Source of the DNA: Variovorax sp. J22P240
GTDB lineage: Bacteria; Pseudomonadota; Gammaproteobacteria; Burkholderiales; Burkholderiaceae_C
Length of the DNA: 64,000 bases
Assembly (NCBI RefSeq): GCF_030316855.1
Contig: NZ_JASZYR010000001.1
Location: 992,001-1,056,000 of the forward strand
Direction of reading: 5' to 3'
The notes beneath the pieces are model-generated. The model was not told where the DNA came from. It did not search any database and was given only the letters and a program-made list of their open reading frames with translations. A program made the position numbers and the translations under genes. The stretch's first letter is position 1. Each line of letters opens with the position of its first letter. This document shows positions 17,219 to 27,336 of the stretch, piece after piece.

Positions 17219-18121
17219 ATGGATATCAGGCAAGTCGACCTCAACCTCCTCGTGGCATTCCACGCCATGTCGGAACACCGCAGCGTCACCCGCGCTGCGG
17301 AGGCCATCGGCCTGAGCCAGCCGGCCATGAGCGCGGCCGTCTCCCGGCTGCGGCTGCTGTTCAACGATGCCTTGTTCGTGAAGACCGGCGCCGGCATGCA
17401 GCCGACTCCGCGCGCCGCCGAGCTGGATGGTGCGGTGCGGCGCGTCATTGAAACCATCAAGGCCGACATCCTGCCGGCGCCCGGTTTCGATCCGCTGCAG
17501 GCCAGCAAGGTGTTCACCCTCGTCACACCGGACATCGCCGAAGTGCACTTCCTGCCGCGCATCCTGGCGGCCTTCGCGCAAGAAGCGCCGCATTGCGACT
17601 TGCGCACGCTGTCGATGCCGCGCCAGGCGGCGGCCGAGGCGCTGGAGACGGGAGCGGCCGAACTCGCCATCGGCTACCTGCCGGACCTGCAGAAGGCGGG
17701 CTTCTTCCTGCAGAAGCTGTTTCGCAACGACTATGTGTGCATCGTGCGCGGGGAGCATCCGACCATCGGCGAGCGCCTGACCCTCAAGACCTACCTGGCC
17801 GCCTCCCACGCCGTGGTGAGCCCCGACGGCCGCGAGCATCTGCTCGACCAGTTCCTGCAGCGCCGGGGACTGAAGCGGCGTGTGCTGGTCGGGCTGTCGC
17901 ACTTCATGAGCCTGTTGCCCATCATCGAGGCATCGGATCTGGTCGCGACCGTGCCGCGCGACCTGGCGAACATCTGCATGCGCTACGCCAGCATCCGCAT
18001 CGTCGACCCGCCCTTCAAGGCGCCCGTGGTCGAGGTGCACCAATTCTGGCACCGGCGTTTTCACCAGGACGCGTCCAACATCTGGCTGCGCGGGCTCGTG
18101 CAGCGGCTGTTCGTTTCCTGA
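17219..18121 (+). CDS. LysR family transcriptional regulator (NahR/NodD-like group)
   Basis: A 300-residue LysR regulator. The N-terminal winged helix (VDLNLLVAFHAMSEHRSVTRAA, then LSQPAMSAAVSRLRLLFND) and the start MDIRQVDLNLL are typical of the NodD/NahR/PcpR group that responds to aromatic effectors. The C-terminal effector domain runs from about residue 90 to 295. It is divergent from the five-gene ring-cleavage operon (17077-11666) and is almost certainly its activator. A 28-bp dyad lies directly before its start codon. Confidence 0.92.
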   Translation: MDIRQVDLNLLVAFHAMSEHRSVTRAAEAIGLSQPAMSAAVSRLRLLFNDALFVKTGAGMQPTPRAAELDGAVRRVIETIKADILPAPGFDPLQASKVFTLVTPDIAEVHFLPRILAAFAQEAPHCDLRTLSMPRQAAAEALETGAAELAIGYLPDLQKAGFFLQKLFRNDYVCIVRGEHPTIGERLTLKTYLAASHAVVSPDGREHLLDQFLQRRGLKRRVLVGLSHFMSLLPIIEASDLVATVPRDLANICMRYASIRIVDPPFKAPVVEVHQFWHRRFHQDASNIWLRGLVQRLFVS

Positions 18122-18167
18122 TCGGGGGGCTGCGCATCTTCCCGCCGCTTCGCTAGACTCCACGCGG

Positions 18168-18188
18168 TGATGCGCCGCCCGCGCATCA
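18168..18188 (+). promoter_or_regulatory. Leader stem-loop before hybrid kinase gene
   Basis: A perfect 8-bp stem, TGATGCGC (18168-18175) and GCGCATCA (18181-18188), with a five-base loop lies 28 bases before the kinase ATG. A possible -10 element TAGACT (18154-18159) sits just upstream, which would put the stem at the 5' end of the transcript. It could be a short terminator of the LysR gene or a translational control element. Confidence 0.4.
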
Positions 18189-18216
18189 TCCCTCTGATCG
18201 CAGGAGCCAATGCCCC

Positions 18217-21200
18217 ATGGCAGAGTCCCGGTCCCGGCCACTGTCGATGCACGCGCTGCGCGCCGACGCCGACCCGCGCGAGCCCTTCGAGCGGCTCGTC
18301 GACAGCGGCCTGCGCCTGAACGGGACGCGTAGCGAGAGCGAGTTGCACGACTGCCTGATCCGCGAAGCGACCGATCTCGGCGGTGCGCAGCGGGTGCTTC
18401 TGGTGCTCGATGCCGACGACAGCCTGCGGATCGCCGGCTCGATGCTGCCGCGCGACGAAGATGCCGCCGCCCTGCTCTGCGCCATCGAACCCTGGCTTGC
18501 CGAATCCCGCCGCACGCGGATTTCCAGCCTGCGGCACGGACCTGGCGGCGCCAAACCCGCTGCCCAGCGCTCATGCCTGATCGCACCTTTGATGGTGGGG
18601 GACGAGCTGCTCGGCTTTCTCTATGCCGACATCGAAGGCGCGGTCGGCCGGTTCCATGACACCGACCGCGGCCTGCTGGGCGCATTGGCGAGCCAGGCCG
18701 CGGTGGCCTTGTCCAACATCCGCTCCCGCGAAGACGTGGAGTGTCGACTGGCCCGGCGCACCGCCGAGCTCGCGCAGCGCGCAGGCGCCCTCACGCTCAT
18801 CGACAGCATCCAGGAGGGCATCGCGGCCCGGCTGCCGTTCGAAGCCATCATCCACATGGTGGGCGACAAGCTGCGCGAGGTCTTCGACTCCGGCGACGTC
18901 AACATCCTGTGGTGGGACGACAAGACCAACCTCGTGCAGGCGCTGTACCGCTATGAGCACAACCTTCCGCTGCCCTTGCCGCCGGCACGGCCGGTGAGGC
19001 CCGGCGAGGTGCTGGAACAGATCCTTCGCGACCGCCAGGTCCGCGTTGCGAACACGCGCGATGAGCAGACCCGGGCTGGCCTTCATCCCTCGCCGGGGAC
19101 CGACTGGGCGCATTCGATCGCCGCCGTACCCATCATCGGCAGCGACCGCGTCCTCGGCGCCCTCGGCCTGCAGAACCACGAGCGCGAATACGCCTTCGGG
19201 GCCGACGAGATCCAGCTCCTCGAAACGGTGGCTGCCAGCATGGGCGTCGCGCTGGAGAACGCTCGCCTGTTCGACGAAACGCAGGAGACGCTGGCGCACC
19301 AGACCGCGACGGCCGAGGTACTGCGGGTGATCGGCAGCTCCGTCGCCGACCCCGGCCCGGTGTTCGACAAGATCCTCGAGTGCTGCGAACGGCTGTTCGA
19401 CGTCAGCTCCTTCGCGCTGATGATGGTCGACGACCAAGGCCGGCTCGCGCTCACGCGCTGGATGATGACACCGGCCGGCCGAGCGGCGATCGGCGAGGAC
19501 CGCGCGGCGCAACTCCAGCCCGTGATGCAGGCCAGCTATCCGGCGGCGCCGGGCGACACTTCGGCCGAGTTGGCCTTCCGCAGCGGCGATCTGGTGGAAT
19601 TCGCCGACGTCCTGAACGACCCCGACGCACCACCCGTGCTGCGCCGCAATGCCCTGCAACTCGGACGGAGCTTCGCGAACGTGGCCGCGCCGCTGATGTG
19701 GCAGGGCCGCGGCATCGGGCTGCTGAGCATGCAGCGCAGCGAGGTGGGCCCGTTCAGGCGCAACGAGCGGGCGCTGCTCAAGACCTTCGCCGACCAGGCG
19801 GTGATCGCGATCCAGAACGCGCGCCTCTTCAACGAGACACAGGAGGCGCTGCACAAGGTGGAGGAACGGACCGCCGAGCTCACGGAATCACTCGAATACC
19901 AGACATCGATCAGCGACGTGCTGCGCGTCATCAGCGAATCGCCAACCGACGTGACACCGGTGTTCGAGGCCATCCTGGATTGCGCGACGCGACTCTTCGG
20001 CAGCCCGACCTCTGCCATCTTCAGCTACGACGGCCGGCTGGTTCACCTGGCCGCGAGCCGAAACTGGTCCGAAGCGGCGCTGGCATCGGCCCGCGCGCTG
20101 TGGCCGGCACCTCCCACCCTGCAGCAGCTGACCGGCCGCGTCATTCAGGAGCGAAAGGCGCTCAGCATCCAGGACACGTGGTCGGAACCGAACTACGACC
20201 GCACGCTTGCAGACACCGGGAACTGGCGCCGGATCATTTCCGCGCCAATGCTCAAGGACGGAGAGCCGATCGGCGTGATCTCCACGGCCTGGCCCGAACC
20301 CGGCGTGACGCCGCAACGCCAGATCGACCTGCTCAGGCTCTTTGCCGACCAGGCCGTGATCGCGATCGAGAACGTACGGCTCATCAACGAGACACGCGAG
20401 GCACTGGAGCGCCAGACCGCCACCTCCGAGGTGCTGAAGGTCATCAGCGCCTCACCGACGGACGTGCAGCCGGTTCTCGATACGGTGGCCGAACGCGCCG
20501 GCATCCTGTGCCGGTCCGAGGGCAGCCGCGTGTGGCTCGCCGTCGACGGCAAGCTGCGCGCAATGACGAGCTACGGCCCCGCCTACGAAGCCGGCGCCAT
20601 GGCCGTGGAACTGCCGCTGCGCACCGGGTCGATCGCGGGCCGCGCGTTCCTGGAACGCCGTTGCGTGCACGTCGAGGATGTGGTGCCCCTCATGGCCACC
20701 GAGTACCCGGACGTGCGCGAACTCCAGGCACGCAATGGCTTTCGCACGGTGCTGGCCGTGCCGATGCTGCGAGATGGCCAATCGATCGGCGTGATCGCGC
20801 TGCTGCGCAACCAGGTGCGCCCCTTCGCGCCGGTCGAGATCGGGCTCGTGCAGACCTTCGCCGACCAGGCGGTGATCGCGATCGAGAACGTGCGACTCAT
20901 CAGCGAGACACGCGAGGCTCTGGAGCAGCAGACCGCCATTGCCGAGATCCTGCGCGTCATCAGCAGTTCCCCGACCGAGACGCAGCCCGTCTTCGATGCC
21001 ATCGTGCAGGCCTGCCAGCACCTGTTCGAGGGCCGCGCGGTCGCTTTCTGCATGCCGCGCGACGGCATGATCGAGACCGTGGCGTTTGCCGACGACGGCA
21101 CGCGCGGCGAGCGCCAGGGCGGGTTCCTGAAGCCCTGGCCGCTGGATCGCGGCAGCGGCGCCGGCGCCTGCATGCTCGATGCGCGTGTCATCAATGTGGC

Positions 21201-23535
21201 TGATACCCAGGCGGGCATCGAAGAGTTCCCGCGCATGAAGGACCTTGCGGTGGCGCTCGGCTATCGGTCGGGTCTCTTTGTCCCGCTGATGAAGGATCAC
21301 AAGGCCATAGGGTCGATCGTCGTCCTCCGGGACACCCCAGGAGCGTTCAGCGACCAGGAAACCAAGCTCGCGCGAACCTTCGCCGACCAGGCCGTGATCG
21401 CCATCGAGAACACGCGCCAGTTCAACGAGACGCGCGAGGCGCTGGAGCAGCAGACTGCGACATCGGAAGTGCTGCAGGTCATCAGCGGCTCCATGGAAGA
21501 CGCACAGCCCGTGTTCGAGAAGATCCTGGAAAGCTGCCAGCGGCTGTTCTCAGGCCGCCAGATGGGCATCTCGCTGCTCGGTGCAGACGGGCTGGTGCAC
21601 CTGGGCGCCCACCGCGGGTCGGCGCGCGAAATACTCGAGCAGTTCTATCCCCGCCCGATCGACCGCCCGCCGCCCGGCGGCCTGTCCATGGGCGGCCCCG
21701 GCGTCCTCCACGTTCCGGATGCGCTCGCCGAACCCGAACTGCCGCCGTTCATGCGCGAGATCGCCAAGGTCATCGGGACCTACGCGATCATGATCGCCCC
21801 GCTCCTCTGGGAAGGAAGCTACATCGGCTCGATACACGTCACGCGCCAGCCGCCGGGCCCGTTCGCCGACAAGGAAATCAAACTGCTGAAGACCTTCGCG
21901 GATCAGGCCGTGATCGCGATCCAGAACGCGCGGCTGTTCAACGAGACCCGCCAGGCGCGTGCCGCGGCCGAGGCCGCCAACGCCGCGAAGAGCGCCTTCC
22001 TGGCGATGATGAGCCACGAAATCCGCACGCCGATGAACGCGGTGATCGGGATGAGCGGCCTGCTGCTCGACACGACGCTCGACACCGAGCAGTTGGACTA
22101 CGCCGCGACCATCCGCGATTCGGGCGACGCATTGCTGACCATCATCAACGACATCCTCGACTACTCGAAAATCGAGGCCGGCCGCATGGACATCGAGGAA
22201 CATCCCTTCGACCTGCGCGACTGCGTGGAAACCGCACTCGACCTCGTGAGCACGCGCGCGACCGAGAAGGACCTCGACACCGCCTATGTCTTCGAGGGCG
22301 ACGTGCCGCCAGCGGTCAACGGGGACCTCACGCGGCTGCGGCAGATCCTGCTGAACCTGCTGAGCAATGCGGTGAAGTTCACCGAGACCGGCGAGGTCGT
22401 GTTGACCGTGAGTTCCGAGCCCGCCTCCGCCGGCAAGGTGGCCCTGACCTTCGCCGTGCGAGACACCGGCATCGGCCTGTCGGTGGAAGGCATGGGCCGG
22501 CTGTTCCAGTCCTTCTCACAGGCCGACTCCAGCACCACGCGCAAGTACGGCGGCACCGGACTGGGACTGGCAATCAGCAAGCGGCTGGCCGAGCTGATGG
22601 GCGGAACCATGTGGGTCGAGAGCGATGGGCCGGGAACCGGTTCGACCTTCTTCTTCACCATCGAGGCACCGATCGCGCAACTGCCTCCGAGCTCCCGGCG
22701 CGAGTTCATTGGCGTGCAGTTCGAGCTGAAGGGCAAACGCGTACTGATCGTCGACGACAACGCCACCAACCGCCGCGTGCTCGCGCTGCAGTCAGGCAAG
22801 TGGGGCATGGACCCGCGCGACACCGATTCGCCAGCCGAGGCCCTGCGCTGGCTTGAACAAGGCGAACGCTTCGATCTCGCGATCGTCGACATGCACATGC
22901 CGGAGATGGATGGCGTCACGCTGGCACGGCGGATTCGAGCAAGCCATGCCACGCTGCCGCTCGTGCTCTTCAGCTCGCTGGGCCGACGCGAAGTCGGTGA
23001 CGCCGAGTCGCTGTTCAACGCCTATCTGTCGAAGCCGATTCACCAGTCTCAACTGTTCGACACGCTGGTGAGTCTGCTCGCGCACGACACGCCCGCGAAG
23101 CCGGCCTCCAGCGCTGCGGCCAAGCCGCAGATCGACCCCTCCATGGCCGGACGCCATCCGCTGCGCATCCTGCTCGCGGAGGACAACGCGGTGAACCAGA
23201 AGCTCGCATTGCGCCTGCTTCAGCAGATGGGCTATCGCGCCGACCTCGCTTCCAACGGCATCGAAGCCGTGGAGTCGGTCCAGCGGCAGGCCTACGATGT
23301 GGTGCTGATGGACGTGCAGATGCCCGAATTGGATGGACTGGATGCGACCCGGCAGATCTGCACGCTGCTGGATGGACCGATGAGGCCGCGCATCGTGGCG
23401 ATGACGGCCAACGCCATGCAGGGCGATCGGGAGATGTGCATGGAAGCCGGAATGGACGACTACCTGACCAAGCCGATTCGCGTCGACCGGCTGGTCGAAG
23501 CACTGAACAGCGTGCCCGCACGAAAGGACCGATGA
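18217..23535 (+). CDS. Seven-GAF hybrid sensor histidine kinase with two receiver domains
   Basis: A 1772-residue soluble kinase without membrane segments. Seven GAF modules fill residues about 25-1240; modules 3-7 share a linker and an FADQAVIAI helix at residues 524, 709, 881, 1055 and 1227. HisKA follows with the phosphoacceptor His1267 in SHEIRTPMN, then HATPase_c (N-box Asn1384 in LSNAVKF, DTGIGLS at 1416, [13 protein letters not shown]). REC1 has phosphoacceptor Asp1558 ([11 protein letters not shown]) and REC2 has Asp1699 ([11 protein letters not shown]). AGGAG precedes ATG 18217. The next genes encode an Hpt protein and a REC-cyclase, so phosphate can pass His-Asp-His-Asp to a nucleotide cyclase. 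The cytoplasmic signals sensed by the GAF array are unknown. Confidence 0.93.
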   Translation: MAESRSRPLSMHALRADADPREPFERLVDSGLRLNGTRSESELHDCLIREATDLGGAQRVLLVLDADDSLRIAGSMLPRDEDAAALLCAIEPWLAESRRTRISSLRHGPGGAKPAAQRSCLIAPLMVGDELLGFLYADIEGAVGRFHDTDRGLLGALASQAAVALSNIRSREDVECRLARRTAELAQRAGALTLIDSIQEGIAARLPFEAIIHMVGDKLREVFDSGDVNILWWDDKTNLVQALYRYEHNLPLPLPPARPVRPGEVLEQILRDRQVRVANTRDEQTRAGLHPSPGTDWAHSIAAVPIIGSDRVLGALGLQNHEREYAFGADEIQLLETVAASMGVALENARLFDETQETLAHQTATAEVLRVIGSSVADPGPVFDKILECCERLFDVSSFALMMVDDQGRLALTRWMMTPAGRAAIGEDRAAQLQPVMQASYPAAPGDTSAELAFRSGDLVEFADVLNDPDAPPVLRRNALQLGRSFANVAAPLMWQGRGIGLLSMQRSEVGPFRRNERALLKTFADQAVIAIQNARLFNETQEALHKVEERTAELTESLEYQTSISDVLRVISESPTDVTPVFEAILDCATRLFGSPTSAIFSYDGRLVHLAASRNWSEAALASARALWPAPPTLQQLTGRVIQERKALSIQDTWSEPNYDRTLADTGNWRRIISAPMLKDGEPIGVISTAWPEPGVTPQRQIDLLRLFADQAVIAIENVRLINETREALERQTATSEVLKVISASPTDVQPVLDTVAERAGILCRSEGSRVWLAVDGKLRAMTSYGPAYEAGAMAVELPLRTGSIAGRAFLERRCVHVEDVVPLMATEYPDVRELQARNGFRTVLAVPMLRDGQSIGVIALLRNQVRPFAPVEIGLVQTFADQAVIAIENVRLISETREALEQQTAIAEILRVISSSPTETQPVFDAIVQACQHLFEGRAVAFCMPRDGMIETVAFADDGTRGERQGGFLKPWPLDRGSGAGACMLDARVINVADTQAGIEEFPRMKDLAVALGYRSGLFVPLMKDHKAIGSIVVLRDTPGAFSDQETKLARTFADQAVIAIENTRQFNETREALEQQTATSEVLQVISGSMEDAQPVFEKILESCQRLFSGRQMGISLLGADGLVHLGAHRGSAREILEQFYPRPIDRPPPGGLSMGGPGVLHVPDALAEPELPPFMREIAKVIGTYAIMIAPLLWEGSYIGSIHVTRQPPGPFADKEIKLLKTFADQAVIAIQNARLFNETRQARAAAEAANAAKSAFLAMMSHEIRTPMNAVIGMSGLLLDTTLDTEQLDYAATIRDSGDALLTIINDILDYSKIEAGRMDIEEHPFDLRDCVETALDLVSTRATEKDLDTAYVFEGDVPPAVNGDLTRLRQILLNLLSNAVKFTETGEVVLTVSSEPASAGKVALTFAVRDTGIGLSVEGMGRLFQSFSQADSSTTRKYGGTGLGLAISKRLAELMGGTMWVESDGPGTGSTFFFTIEAPIAQLPPSSRREFIGVQFELKGKRVLIVDDNATNRRVLALQSGKWGMDPRDTDSPAEALRWLEQGERFDLAIVDMHMPEMDGVTLARRIRASHATLPLVLFSSLGRREVGDAESLFNAYLSKPIHQSQLFDTLVSLLAHDTPAKPASSAAAKPQIDPSMAGRHPLRILLAEDNAVNQKLALRLLQQMGYRADLASNGIEAVESVQRQAYDVVLMDVQMPELDGLDATRQICTLLDGPMRPRIVAMTANAMQGDREMCMEAGMDDYLTKPIRVDRLVEALNSVPARKDR
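19786..21927 (+). repeat. Five diverged direct repeats encoding the GAF-end motif FADQAVIAI
   Basis: Inside the kinase gene a 33-base coding motif for FADQAVIAI(E/Q)N recurs at 19786, 20341, 20857, 21379 and 21895. The last three intervals are 516, 522 and 516 bases, i.e. 172-174 residues. The flanking linker ([12 protein letters not shown], then EVLxVISxSP) is repeated too, showing that GAF modules were multiplied by internal duplication. Confidence 0.8.
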
Positions 23536-23536
23536 G

Positions 23537-23878
23537 ATGAGCGACGCGACCATCGACCACGCAATTTTTTCGGAGTTGCAGGAGGCTGCAGGCGCCGACT
23601 TCGTGAAGGAGCTGGTGCAGACCTTCCTCGAAGAAGCACCCACCATGCTGCAGGAGCTTCGCGATGCCCTTGCCACGGGCGACGCCGATACCTTCCGGCG
23701 TGCGGCGCATTCGCTGAAGTCGAACAGCCTCACCTTCGGTGCCCTCACGCTCGGTGCCATGGCACGCGAACAGGAACTCGGCGGCCTGCCGGCTGCGCAG
23801 CCATCGAACGCGCTCGATGCGCTGGCGCAGGAATATGCCCGCGTCGCCGCGGCCCTCCAGGAGCTGACCCATGGTTGA
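23537..23878 (+). CDS. Hpt domain phosphotransfer protein
   Basis: A 113-residue single-domain histidine phosphotransfer protein. The phosphoacceptor is His58 in RRAAHSLKSNSLTFGA, the canonical HxLKG/S pattern, within a four-helix bundle. It would carry phosphate from the receiver domains of the hybrid kinase to the receiver of the cyclase. The ATG lies one base after the kinase stop and its own stop overlaps the cyclase start by eight bases, so all three are translated together. It lacks any extra domain. Confidence 0.92.
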   Translation: MSDATIDHAIFSELQEAAGADFVKELVQTFLEEAPTMLQELRDALATGDADTFRRAAHSLKSNSLTFGALTLGAMAREQELGGLPAAQPSNALDALAQEYARVAAALQELTHG

Positions 23879-24923
23879 TCTTCGCCATGCGCCGGCCCGC
23901 CTGCTGGTGGCGGATGACAACAAGGTCAACCGCCTGCTGATGACCCGCAGCCTCGAACTCCAGGGCCACAGCGTCCGATGCGCGGAGAACGGGCGCATCG
24001 CCCTGGAGATGCTCCGGCGCGACGCCTTCGACCTGATGCTGCTCGACATGGAAATGCCCGAGATGACCGGCTTCGAGGTGCTGGAACACCTGACCGCCGA
24101 CGTCAAGCTGCGCGACTTGCCGGTCATCGTGACCTCGTCGCTCGAGGGTGTGGCCGACATCGCGCGCTGCATCGAGTTGGGCGCCGAAGACTACCTCCAC
24201 AAGCCCGTCAATGCCGTGCTGCTGAAGGCCCGCATCGGCGCCAGCCTCGAGAAGAAGCGCCTGCGCGACCAGCAGAAGGAAATGGTGCGCCGCTTCGCGA
24301 CCTCAGAGGTCGCGCAGGACCTGCAGCAATCCGGCTTCGCGCTGGGCGGTCGCCGGGTGCTGGCCACGGTGATGTTCTGCGACATCCGCGGCTTCACTTC
24401 GCTGGTCGAGTCGCAGCCGCCCGAAGAGACCATCGAGCTGCTGAACACCTACTACACCCTGATGTTCGATGCGATCAACGGCCATGGCGGCGTGGTGAAC
24501 CAGATGATCGGCGACGGGCTGATGGCGATCTTCGGCGCGCCGCTGCCGCTGCCCGACCACGGCGCCGCCGCCGTGCGCGCGGCGCTCGACATGGTCGAGA
24601 TGGTCGAATTGCTGAACGTCGAGCGCACGGCAGCGAACAAGGCCGCGATCCGCATCGGCGTGGGCGTCGCCTCCGGCGAGATGGTGGCGGGCTACACCGG
24701 CACGCACCAGCGCGCGACCTACACCTGCATCGGCGACACGGTGAACCTCGCCGCGCGGCTCGAGGAGCACACCAAGCTCGCGAAGCGGACGATCCTGATC
24801 GATCCCGCGACCCGCCTGGCGCTCGAAGGCCGCATCGTCGTGGACTCCCTGGGGCCGGCTTCGTTCCGGGGCAAGGCGGCACCCGTCGAGGTGTACGCCG
24901 TCGCGGCCGCCGCCATCGGCTAG
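23871..24923 (+). CDS. Response regulator with class III adenylate/guanylate cyclase output
   Basis: A 350-residue protein: REC domain at about 10-125 with phosphoacceptor Asp59 (LMLLDMEMPEMTG), a short coiled linker, then a class III cyclase domain at about 160-345. The two metal aspartates are Asp171 (FCDIRGFT) and Asp215 (IGDGLMAIFG); the transition-state pair Asn292 and Arg296 is in VNLAARLE. At the purine-specificity site usually held by Lys, the residue is Gln211, with Thr285 at the partner site; this combination is seen in a bacterial subfamily and leaves the nucleotide product uncertain. Third gene of the kinase/Hpt operon. Phosphorylation of Asp59 would switch cyclic nucleotide synthesis. 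Confidence 0.92.
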   Translation: MVDLRHAPARLLVADDNKVNRLLMTRSLELQGHSVRCAENGRIALEMLRRDAFDLMLLDMEMPEMTGFEVLEHLTADVKLRDLPVIVTSSLEGVADIARCIELGAEDYLHKPVNAVLLKARIGASLEKKRLRDQQKEMVRRFATSEVAQDLQQSGFALGGRRVLATVMFCDIRGFTSLVESQPPEETIELLNTYYTLMFDAINGHGGVVNQMIGDGLMAIFGAPLPLPDHGAAAVRAALDMVEMVELLNVERTAANKAAIRIGVGVASGEMVAGYTGTHQRATYTCIGDTVNLAARLEEHTKLAKRTILIDPATRLALEGRIVVDSLGPASFRGKAAPVEVYAVAAAAIG

Positions 24924-25009
24924 CTCCGCGACTCCGTGTCGCATAGGTGATAGCGCCTCCGGGTTACTCCGCAACGGCGTCTCCGCAGGCGCCCCCTACG
25001 CTCCGACCG

Positions 25010-25043
25010 CCGGCGCCGCGCTGTCCAGGCAGCGCGGCGCCGG
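25010..25043 (+). terminator. 14-bp perfect GC-rich hairpin (probable terminator of the cyclase operon)
   Basis: CCGGCGCCGCGCTG (25010-25023) and its exact complement (25030-25043) form a 14-bp stem with a six-base loop TCCAGG. It stands about 90 bases after the cyclase stop and 55 bases before the next start. The tail after it (TTCGTGTGTT) is only partly T-rich, so it may end transcription weakly or act as a leader structure of the lipoprotein gene. Confidence 0.55.
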
Positions 25044-25098
25044 TTCGTGTGTTCCCCGAGCTTGCAGTCCAACCACAAGAAATCCCGGAGACAAACCC

Positions 25099-26622
25099 AT
25101 GCAAAAGAATCGTGTCCAGCTCCTGGCGCTGGCAACCACCCTCAGCCTTGCCGCGTGCGGTGGCGGCGGCAACGGAGGGGCCTTCCTCCCGATCGCGGCA
25201 GCCCCTGCGCCCGCCCCTGCCCCTGCGCCGGCGCCCGCGCCCGCGCCGGAAGAAAAGCGCGCGCAGGACGACCGCAGCTTCGCACCCGCGGCGCCGACGG
25301 CGACCACCTTCGACCCGCTGGCAGCCGATGCCGGCGACACGGTCGACAACACCACGACGAGCCGCTGGGCCGGCGTGCTGGGCGCCGCCGCCTACCGCGT
25401 CGAGGTGCCGGCCAACTGGAACGGCAAGCTCGTGATGTACGCCCATGGCTATGCCGGCACGGGCAGCGCACTGGGCGTCAGCAATCCGTCGATCCGCCGC
25501 TACCTGATCCAGAACGGGTATGCCTGGGCCGCATCGAGCTACAGCAAGAACTACTACGACGTGCGCGTGGGCGTCGAGGACACCAACGCACTGGCCCTGG
25601 AGTTCAACAAGATTGCAGCCGCGGCCGGCCGCACGCTGGCGGCGCCGAGCAAGATCTACATCACCGGCCACTCGATGGGTGGCCACATCACGGCCGCGGC
25701 CATCGAGGACGAGGCGTTCGCGACGGCCAACCACAAGGTCAAGTACAACGGCGCGGTGCCGATGTGCGGCGTGGTCGGCGACTCCGAACTGTTCGACTAT
25801 TTCGCCGCCGCGCAAGTGACTGCGCAAGCCTTGGCCGGCGTGCCGAAGTACCCGTTCACCAGTTGGGCGGACATCGCAGCGCAGGTGACGGGGACCTTGT
25901 TCTCGAGCTTCCCATCCCCCGCAGCCCCGACGGCCGCCGTCACGCCCACGGCCACGGGTGCGAAGTACGCATCGGTGATCAAGAACCTCACGGGCGGCGA
26001 GCGGCCGTTGTTCAACCTCGGCTTCGCGAATGGCGGAACCTTTCCCCTCGTCTGGGGCGTGTTCGGCGGCGATGGCACGGTCAACGGCATTCTCAACAAG
26101 AGCGGCGTCGACACGAACCGCTTCACCTACGTGATCGACGGCGACACGGCGGGCTCCGCCGCCCTCAACGCAGCAGCCCTCAAGCTCACCGCCGAGGCAG
26201 ACGCCAATCGCCTCCGCAGGGACGGGCTGCGCTGGATCCCCAAGGCCAATGGCGAGTTCAAGATCCCGGTCGTCACCCTGCACACTCTGGGCGACATGTA
26301 CGTGCCATTCAGCATGGAGCAGATCTACCAGAAGCGTGTTGCGGCCAAGGGCAATAGCGGATGGCTGGTGCAGCGGGCGATCCGCGGGGCTTCGCATTGC
26401 GATTTCACCGTCGCGGAGCAGGTCACCGCATTCGACGACATGATCAAGTGGGAGCGTGACGGCGTGACGCCGAGCGGCGACGACGTCGTGACGCCGGCGA
26501 CCGTCGCGCAGCCGAGCTACGGCTGCACCTACACGAAGAACGTCTTCGGGCCGGACGACGTGACGAAATCCACGAAGGACTTGCGTGCCGCGATTGCGGC
26601 TACCGCCGCCTGCCCGTCCTGA
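25099..26622 (+). CDS. Secreted alpha/beta-hydrolase lipoprotein
   Basis: A 507-residue predicted lipoprotein with a signal peptide and lipobox ending at Cys20 (SLSLAAC-like: LSLAAC), followed by GGGG and an Ala-Pro repeat linker up to about residue 50. The body is an alpha/beta hydrolase: nucleophile Ser192 in GHSMGG, a probable acid in LGDMYVPF and a histidine in GASHCDF near the end. It likely hydrolyses an ester or amide outside the cytoplasmic membrane. GGAG precedes ATG 25099. It stands alone between the cyclase operon and a convergent CRP-like gene. The substrate is unknown. Confidence 0.8.
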   Translation: MQKNRVQLLALATTLSLAACGGGGNGGAFLPIAAAPAPAPAPAPAPAPAPEEKRAQDDRSFAPAAPTATTFDPLAADAGDTVDNTTTSRWAGVLGAAAYRVEVPANWNGKLVMYAHGYAGTGSALGVSNPSIRRYLIQNGYAWAASSYSKNYYDVRVGVEDTNALALEFNKIAAAAGRTLAAPSKIYITGHSMGGHITAAAIEDEAFATANHKVKYNGAVPMCGVVGDSELFDYFAAAQVTAQALAGVPKYPFTSWADIAAQVTGTLFSSFPSPAAPTAAVTPTATGAKYASVIKNLTGGERPLFNLGFANGGTFPLVWGVFGGDGTVNGILNKSGVDTNRFTYVIDGDTAGSAALNAAALKLTAEADANRLRRDGLRWIPKANGEFKIPVVTLHTLGDMYVPFSMEQIYQKRVAAKGNSGWLVQRAIRGASHCDFTVAEQVTAFDDMIKWERDGVTPSGDDVVTPATVAQPSYGCTYTKNVFGPDDVTKSTKDLRAAIAATAACPS

Positions 26623-26640
26623 CCGGCACGCATCCGGCGT

Positions 26641-26684
26641 GCTGCCGGCGTCGACAAAGGCCCGCCTACCACGACGCCGGCAGC
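26641..26684. terminator. 13-bp inverted repeat between convergent genes
   Basis: GCTGCCGGCGTCG (26641-26653) is repeated as its exact complement at 26672-26684 with 18 bases between. The right arm is the last coding part of the convergent CRP-like gene (its stop, 26666-26668, lies in the loop). No long T-run follows on either strand. It could serve as a bidirectional transcription end. Confidence 0.45.
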
Positions 26685-27310
26685 TTCTTCAGAATCACCA
26701 TCCGCCCGTCGCGCTGCCCGACATAGCCACCGGCGGTGAGTTCCTTCATCACCCGGTTCACCATCTCGCGTGACGAGCCGACGCGGTCGGCAATGTCCTT
26801 CTGCGTCAGCTTGTGGCGCAGCACGCGTTCGTCGCCGACCGGTTCGGACAGTTCCGTCAGCACGCGCACCATGCGGCCGTAGACGTCCTGCAGCGCGATG
26901 CTGCGCACCTGCTCGGTCAGGCGCCTCACCATCCGGATCAGCTTGCGGGTCAGGTGGAATGCGAAGTCGGGGTTGTCCGCGAGGAACTGCCGCAGCTCCG
27001 AACCCTGAACCACCCGGCATATGCACGGCTCGATCGCCTTGATCGATGCCGAGCGCCTTTCGCCATCGATGGAAAGCTCGCCGAAATAGCCGCCGGGACC
27101 GTACTCGGTAAGCACCAGTTCGCGGCCGTCGTCCGAACTCGCGTAGACCTTCACCCGCCCGCTGAGCACGATATAGAGCGAATCGGTCGTATCCCCCTCA
27201 TTGATGAGGATCGCGTGCGCCGGGAACGAGCGCGTGTGCCCGTGCGGCGCGATGGCGTCGAGCAGGGACTGCGGCAGGCGGTCGTCGGGGCCTTCGACGG
27301 GGGAGCTCAT
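26666..27310 (-). CDS. Crp/Fnr family transcriptional regulator (CRP-like)
   Basis: A 214-residue regulator with a cyclic-nucleotide domain (about 15-125), a dimer helix and a winged helix. Residues that bind cAMP phosphate in E. coli CRP are kept: Glu78 in FGELS and Arg86-Ser87 in ERRSAS. The recognition helix SREMVNR keeps Arg181, Glu182 and Arg186, matching Arg180/Glu181/Arg185 of CRP, so it should read TGTGA half-sites. There are no Fnr-type cysteines for an iron-sulfur cluster. ATG 27310 is chosen because longer in-frame starts would place a perfect TGTGA-N6-TCACA site inside the coding region. It is divergent from the phospholipase D-like gene and may control it and itself. Confidence 0.9.
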   Translation of the reverse strand: MSSPVEGPDDRLPQSLLDAIAPHGHTRSFPAHAILINEGDTTDSLYIVLSGRVKVYASSDDGRELVLTEYGPGGYFGELSIDGERRSASIKAIEPCICRVVQGSELRQFLADNPDFAFHLTRKLIRMVRRLTEQVRSIALQDVYGRMVRVLTELSEPVGDERVLRHKLTQKDIADRVGSSREMVNRVMKELTAGGYVGQRDGRMVILKKLPASW

Positions 27311-27336
27311 CGAACAATTATGGGACGACGCGGAGG

